Part shown: positions 4,621-7,060 of the stretch, one piece after another
How positions within the stretch are numbered: position 1 is the first letter of the stretch
Layout of the letters: each line of letters opens with the position of its first letter
Assembly (NCBI GenBank): GCA_001768675.1
Contig: MELN01000009.1
Location: 1,638-8,697, forward strand
Reading direction: 5' to 3'
Source: Actinobacteria bacterium RBG_16_64_13
GTDB taxonomy: Bacteria; Actinomycetota; Thermoleophilia; RBG-16-64-13
Length of the DNA: 7,060 nucleotides
Position numbers and translations under genes: made by a program
The notes under the pieces: generated by a model
What the model saw: only the letters and a program-made list of their open reading frames with translations
Databases searched by the model: none
Told to the model about the DNA's origin: nothing

Positions 4621-6980
4621 CCACCGGACACAAGACCATCGCCCTGGTGGGTAACCCGAACTGCGGCAAGACCACGTTGTTCAACGCGCTCACCGGCAAG
4701 GATCAGCGGGTCGGAAACTGGCCGGGCGTCACTGTGGAACGGAAAGAGGGCAAGATCAAACTCACGGGTACGACGGTGCGGATGGTCGACCTCCCCGGCA
4801 TCTATGCTTTGCTCGCGTCATCCGAGGACGAGCGTGTCGCACGAGACTATATCTTGAGCGGCGAGCCGGGTTTGGTAGTGGACGTCGTCGACGCCACGAA
4901 TCTCGAGCGCAACCTCTTTCTGACAACGCAGATCTTGGACATGAGAGTCCCGATGCTCGTCGTTCTCAACATGAGCGATCTTGCCGAGGCTCAGGGTATC
5001 GTGGTTGATGTCGGCGCACTGAGCGACCAGCTTGGATGTCCGGTTATCGGTGTCAGCGCGACACGCAAGCGCGACGCGCGGAAGGTCCTTGCTGCGATAG
5101 AAGACGCCTGGAACAGGCAACAGGTGTCCCAGGTGCTCGTCGAACAGCCGGTAGCTGTCGAGGAGCTTGCCTCGCTCTGGGCGGCACGTCTCGAAGACGT
5201 GGCCTCCGGCTTCGGCACGAACGGCCGTTGGTTGGCACTCAAGCTGCTTGAGCGCGACGCTTGGGCGACCGCAAGGACCATGGAGTCCGGCGCCCTGGAT
5301 GGGGACGAGATAGAGCGCCAGACGACCGTCCTCGAGGAGAAGCTGGGCGAATCTGCTGACGTTGTCCTCGCCGAAGCCCGTTATCGCTTCATCGAAGCGG
5401 CCACCAAGGGAGGCTCGAGTCGCCCGCCGGCCAGAGAAACCAGAAGCGACAGGATGGATAGAGTCGCACTCAATCGCATCCTGGGCATCCCCATCTTCTT
5501 GGTAGCGATGTACCTGCTCTTCTGGTTCACGACCAGCTTCGGCGGCGCCTTCATAGACTTCTTCGACGTCGCCGGCGGCACTATATTCGTTGAAGGCTTC
5601 GGACGAATGCTTGAGGGTATGGGCGGCCCCGATTGGCTGGTCACCATCCTTGCGAGCGGCGTCGGGGCTGGTCTGCAAACTGTCGCCACTTTCATTCCGA
5701 TCATCTTCGCTCTGTTCCTGGGGCTTTCACTGCTGGAGGATTCAGGGTACATGGCGCGGGCGGCCTTCGTCATGGACCGCTTCATGCGCTGGGTGGGACT
5801 GCCGGGCAAGGCATTTGTTCCTATGCTCGTTGGCTTTGGCTGCAATGTGCCCGCCATCATGGCGACTCGTACTTTGGAAACCAAGCGCGACCGTTACCTC
5901 ACCATCTTCATGAACCCCCTCATGTCGTGCGGTGCCCGCCTGCCGGTGTACGCGCTCTTTGCTGTGGCCTTCTTCGGCACCGCGGCCGGGGCCATGACAT
6001 TCTCCCTCTACGTGGTCGGCATTGTGGTCGCCATCTTGACCGGCTTGTTGCTCAAGAGCACGCTCTTTAGGGGAGAGCCATCGTACTTCGTCATGGAGTT
6101 GCCGCCCTACCATGCGCCCAGGCTCGGTAACACCTTGCGTTATTCTTGGCGCCGACTGGTCCTATTCATGACCCGCGCCAGGTACATCGTGCCCATCGTG
6201 ACCGTCCTCGCCGTGCTCAATTCCGTGGGCACCGACGGGACCTTCGGCAACGAGGACACCTCCACATCTGTACTCTCCAGCGTGGGCAAGACGATCACTC
6301 CGGTGTTCGGGCCCATGGGCGTGCACGAGGATAACTGGCCCGCAACGGTGGGCATCTTCACCGGGATCTTCGCCAAAGAGGCGGTCGTCGGCACGCTCAA
6401 CTCCCTCTACAGCCAAGGGGCCGCCGGTGCGGTCGTCGAGGAAGAGGCCTTCAGTTTCTGGGGCGGCATCGAGGACGCTTTCGTGACCATCCCCGAAAAC
6501 CTGAAGGGAGTCCCCGCAGGTCTCGTCGATCCGCTCGGCTTTGGACTGATCGGGGGGTCCGGTGAGCAAGTGGCGGAGGAGGTGGGAGCCAGTACAAGCG
6601 TCTATGCCGGACTGCGTTCGGGGTTTTCAGATGGACGGCCACAAGCCTACGCGTATCTGCTGTTTGTACTGCTCTACATACCGTGCGTGGCCGCCTTCGG
6701 CGCCATGACGCGGGAGATGGGGCTGCGCTACGCGCTGCTTGCCGCGGCGTACCTCGCCGTGACCTCCTGGTCGGTTGCCACGCTGTTCTACCAGGTGACG
6801 GTAGGAAGGAACGCGCTCTGGATCGTGTTGGCCCTGGCGCTGATGGCTCTGATGGCGCTTGTCTTCTGGCTCCTTGGCAGGAGAACGCAGCCTCTTGGGA
6901 ACCCTATCGGGAAGCTTGTGACCCCACCCGAAACGGCAGCATGTGGGGCCTGCGGCGGGTGTCACGGTTCGCTCCCTTGA
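4617..6980 (+). CDS. feoB: Ferrous iron transporter FeoB
   Basis: FeoB is the inner-membrane Fe(II) uptake protein with a cytoplasmic GTPase. This copy has 787 aa, close to the full-length family size. The G domain has G1 GNPNCGKTT (12-20), the G2 threonine Thr39 in NWPGVTVERKEG, G3 DLPG (58-61), G4 NMSD (118-121) and G5 SAT (147-149), followed by a helical spacer region to about 275. The membrane part starts at about 288 and contains gate 1 (GFGCNVPAIMATRTLETKRD, Cys409; NPLMSCGARLPVY, Cys438) and gate 2 (GIFTGIFAKEAVVGTLNSLY, 579-598), with Cys690 in LLYIPCVAAFG and further hydrophobic segments to about 754. The C-terminus ends in Cys776, Cys779, Cys782 and His783 (CGACGGCH). The membrane half resembles proteobacterial FeoB. 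It follows two feoA genes with ATGA overlap; no feoC is seen before the window ends. Confidence 0.97.
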   Translation: MTTGHKTIALVGNPNCGKTTLFNALTGKDQRVGNWPGVTVERKEGKIKLTGTTVRMVDLPGIYALLASSEDERVARDYILSGEPGLVVDVVDATNLERNLFLTTQILDMRVPMLVVLNMSDLAEAQGIVVDVGALSDQLGCPVIGVSATRKRDARKVLAAIEDAWNRQQVSQVLVEQPVAVEELASLWAARLEDVASGFGTNGRWLALKLLERDAWATARTMESGALDGDEIERQTTVLEEKLGESADVVLAEARYRFIEAATKGGSSRPPARETRSDRMDRVALNRILGIPIFLVAMYLLFWFTTSFGGAFIDFFDVAGGTIFVEGFGRMLEGMGGPDWLVTILASGVGAGLQTVATFIPIIFALFLGLSLLEDSGYMARAAFVMDRFMRWVGLPGKAFVPMLVGFGCNVPAIMATRTLETKRDRYLTIFMNPLMSCGARLPVYALFAVAFFGTAAGAMTFSLYVVGIVVAILTGLLLKSTLFRGEPSYFVMELPPYHAPRLGNTLRYSWRRLVLFMTRARYIVPIVTVLAVLNSVGTDGTFGNEDTSTSVLSSVGKTITPVFGPMGVHEDNWPATVGIFTGIFAKEAVVGTLNSLYSQGAAGAVVEEEAFSFWGGIEDAFVTIPENLKGVPAGLVDPLGFGLIGGSGEQVAEEVGASTSVYAGLRSGFSDGRPQAYAYLLFVLLYIPCVAAFGAMTREMGLRYALLAAAYLAVTSWSVATLFYQVTVGRNALWIVLALALMALMALVFWLLGRRTQPLGNPIGKLVTPPETAACGACGGCHGSLP

Positions 6981-7006
6981 TTCGCTCCCGGTCGCTGTGC
7001 TACTAA
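6977..7006 (+). promoter_or_regulatory. Weak candidate promoter for the riboswitch transcript
   Basis: TTGATT (6977-6982) and TACTAA (7001-7006) are 18 bp apart. The -35 is good but the -10 is poor. The location just before the riboswitch-like sequence is the main reason to note it; alternatively the leader is read from further upstream. Confidence 0.25.
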
Positions 7007-7009
7007 TTG

Positions 7010-7060
7010 CCCGGATACACGGGTGGCTCCGAGAGAGCCACAGGGGAAGACGGTGCGACC
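7010..7060 (+). promoter_or_regulatory. Cobalamin riboswitch, 5' part, cut by window end
   Basis: A hairpin GTGGCTC-CGAGA-GAGCCAC (7023-7041) is followed directly by AGGGGAAGACGGTGCGACC, matching the conserved core GGGAA..CGGTG..A..C of adenosylcobalamin-type riboswitches (compare the btuB leader of E. coli: GGGAATCCAGTGCGAATC). The 3' half with the remaining core and the B12 box, and the regulated gene, would lie past 7060. The 5' limit is approximate. Family knowledge says such elements repress B12 uptake or synthesis genes, or B12-replaceable enzymes, when cobalamin is abundant. The identification rests on about 35 bases, so it is good but not complete. Confidence 0.75.

Noticed and set aside
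7010..7041. Hairpins after feoB as a rho-independent terminator
   Set aside because: The CCCG/CGGG and GTGGCTC/GAGCCAC stems are not followed by T residues; the second fits a riboswitch stem better.
1..7060. CRISPR arrays, tRNA/rRNA genes, insertion sequences or phage genes
   Set aside because: No direct-repeat arrays, tRNA-like cloverleaf sequence, transposase or integrase motifs, or terminal repeats were seen on either strand.

Overview
The window is GC-rich with strong G/C bias at third codon positions, and every supported gene is on the + strand. It joins a purine-biosynthesis block to an iron-uptake block. The protein styles (a small PurL, an actinobacterial-looking VAGIGGYGNC segment, and a Fe-S type PurF) suggest a high-GC, probably actinobacterial lineage such as the Thermoleophilia or a relative. 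The Feo system suggests access to ferrous iron, so an anaerobic or microaerobic life. The lineage is inferred from pattern memory only.

Region 1 (1-3355): the 3' part of purL (FGAM synthase; its start lies outside the window) overlaps purF by 4 bp (ATGA). PurF is the Bacillus-type amidophosphoribosyltransferase, with a propeptide, a catalytic Cys15 and all four cysteines of a [4Fe-4S] cluster.

Region 2 (3356-3450): a compact control region. A near-consensus promoter (TTGACT, 17 bp, TATCTT) is followed directly by a perfect inverted repeat, TTAGGCTCGCCTAA, which looks like a DtxR/IdeR-type iron box. It precedes a GTG-started DtxR/MntR-family regulator whose metal-site residues look like a mixture of the MntR and DtxR sets.

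Region 3 (3451-6980): regulator, feoA-1, feoA-2 and feoB, tightly packed (34-bp gap, then GTGA and ATGA overlaps), so probably one iron-responsive operon. FeoB has a complete G domain, both gate regions and a C-terminal CxxCxxCH tail. No feoC is seen. The first FeoA has a suspicious N-terminus: codon-position bias suggests that the coding frame switches near 4139.

Region 4 (6981-7060): a short intergenic stretch that ends inside what looks like the 5' half of a cobalamin riboswitch, which would control a gene beyond the window.

The window is mostly well-known systems. The points of interest are the autoregulatory iron switch, the mixed metal site, the feoA-1 frame anomaly, the FeoB Cys tail and the truncated riboswitch.
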